NCBI GenBank assembly: GCA_030452025.1 | Contig: JAKDNC010000288.1 | Span: 1-5,254 of the forward strand | Reading direction: 5' to 3' | From: Nocardioides sp. | Lineage (GTDB): Bacteria > Actinomycetota > Actinomycetes > Propionibacteriales > Nocardioidaceae | Length of the DNA stretch: 5,254 nucleotides | Shown: positions 4,489 to 5,254 of the stretch, piece after piece | How the letters are laid out: the number at the start of each line of letters is the position of its first letter | Numbering within the stretch: position 1 is the first letter of the stretch | Program-made: the position numbers and the translations under genes | Notes under the pieces: model-generated | Databases searched by the model: none | Seen by the model: only the letters and a program-made list of their open reading frames with translations | What the model was told of the DNA's origin: nothing

Positions 4489-5254
4489 GTGGTTCGCTAC
4501 TTCCCCGGCAACCGCCGCCGAATGGTTGCAGTCAGCGCTGCATTCATGGTGGCGATCACTGCTTCGACGGCGCCCTACGCGTCTGCTGACGACGACCTCA
4601 AGGACAAGAAGCACAAGGTCGAGAAGAAGATCGACCATGCCCACGAGGATCTCGACGAGTCGAGTGCCGCGTTGCGCCGTGCGACGACCCGTCTCCGCAG
4701 CGCGCAGGCCAAGTTGGCTGGCGCACGCGGTGAGTTGGCCCAGACCCGCGGCCAGCTCACCGTTGCCCGGGTCAAGGACCGCAAGATGCAGGCCGAGCTC
4801 GCGGCCGCCGCGGCGGCCCTCGCGCGCGCCCCGGCCGATCTCCGCGAGGGCCGCCAAAAGGTGCGTGAGCAGGGCCGGGCCGTCGGCAACCGGGTTGCCG
4901 ACGTCTACGAGAACGGCGACCCGCAACTTCGCTCGCTGAGCTCGATCCTCGATGCTCAGGACCCCAACGACGTCACGCGGAGCCTGGCCGCCACCGACGC
5001 GGTGGTGGAGGAGGAGACCGGCGAGCTCGACGACTTCAAGGCCGCCGAGGTCCTGCTCGCGGTCGACGAGGAGAACATCGCGGACAAGCGTGACGCAGTC
5101 GAGGACAAGCGTGAGGAAGCCGCGGAAAACCTCGAAGTGATGCGACGGCTCGAGCGTCAGGCGCTCAGCCAGGCCCGGTCCGTGCGCAAGCTGGTCACCG
5201 CCGCCGGCACGGCGCGCGGTGCCGCCGCCAAGGTACGCAGCCGGGACAAGAAGA
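4489..5254 (+). CDS. Secreted coiled-coil protein, probable FtsEX-regulated peptidoglycan hydrolase (partial, 3' end beyond window)
   Basis: The first 255 residues are visible and the gene continues past the right edge. The N-terminus (VVRYFPGNRRR, then a hydrophobic stretch about 12-31) is a Sec signal peptide, probably cleaved after ASA at 33. The mature part is highly charged heptad-like helix: a first coiled coil about 37-135, then VADVYENGDPQLRSLSSILD (about 136-155), then a second coiled coil about 165-255. This helix - YxxGD...LxSIL - helix pattern resembles the coiled-coil regulatory domains of EnvC, PcsB, CwlO and RipC, which bind FtsX. In related actinobacteria such proteins usually end in an M23 (LytM) or NlpC/P60 domain, but none is in view, so catalytic class is inference. 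Pro114 in a run of alanines may mark a kink. The gene starts 51 bases after ftsX and is probably in the same operon. Confidence 0.85.
   Translation, partial: MVRYFPGNRRRMVAVSAAFMVAITASTAPYASADDDLKDKKHKVEKKIDHAHEDLDESSAALRRATTRLRSAQAKLAGARGELAQTRGQLTVARVKDRKMQAELAAAAAALARAPADLREGRQKVREQGRAVGNRVADVYENGDPQLRSLSSILDAQDPNDVTRSLAATDAVVEEETGELDDFKAAEVLLAVDEENIADKRDAVEDKREEAAENLEVMRRLERQALSQARSVRKLVTAAGTARGAAAKVRSRDKK

Noticed and set aside
4348..4926. 192-aa minus-strand open frame over the ftsX end and the coiled-coil gene
   Set aside because: It is a shadow of two supported genes, with no start context or domain.

Overview
This window is a high-GC (roughly two-thirds G+C by eye) actinobacterial chromosome segment. 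The gene order prfB - ftsE - ftsX - secreted coiled-coil protein, the GTG starts, the leaderless-type promoters and the protein sequences point to the Propionibacteriales, most likely Nocardioides or a close relative. That placement is inferred from recognition; no database was searched. It is mostly core chromosome: I see no phage, transposase, CRISPR, tRNA or rRNA.

Layout. Positions 1-145 hold a non-coding direct repeat, two identical 55-bp copies at a 90-bp period. Its inner end overlaps the stop codon of the first gene. Positions 139-897 (minus) encode a siderophore-interacting FAD/NAD(P)H ferric reductase. A 79-bp divergent gap follows. Then comes prfB (977-2095, plus), encoding peptide chain release factor 2 as one uninterrupted frame without the usual programmed frameshift. 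An uncharacterised secreted lipoprotein (2096-2743, minus) meets prfB tail to tail with no intergenic base. A second divergent gap of 75 bp separates it from ftsE (2819-3508, plus). ftsE is followed by ftsX (3526-4437) and by the 5' part of a secreted coiled-coil protein (4489 to beyond the window end).

How the genes work together. FtsE (ATPase) and FtsX (membrane subunit) form the FtsEX complex, which couples cytoplasmic ATP hydrolysis to activation of peptidoglycan hydrolases outside the membrane. The exported coiled-coil protein just downstream has the architecture expected of the FtsEX partner (EnvC/PcsB/CwlO/RipC-like), and its catalytic domain would lie past the window edge. PrfB terminates translation at UGA and UAA. 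The ferric reductase and the lipoprotein have no evident link to division.

Regulation. prfB, ftsE and the lipoprotein gene each have a TANNNT -10 hexamer 6-8 bases before the start codon and no Shine-Dalgarno sequence, so all three mRNAs are probably leaderless. ftsX, the coiled-coil gene and the reductase gene have purine-rich ribosome-binding sites instead. I found no convincing new system here. The items most worth a second look are the repeat at the left edge, the apparent scar of the lost RF2 frameshift, and the inverted lipoprotein gene within the prfB-ftsEX neighbourhood.
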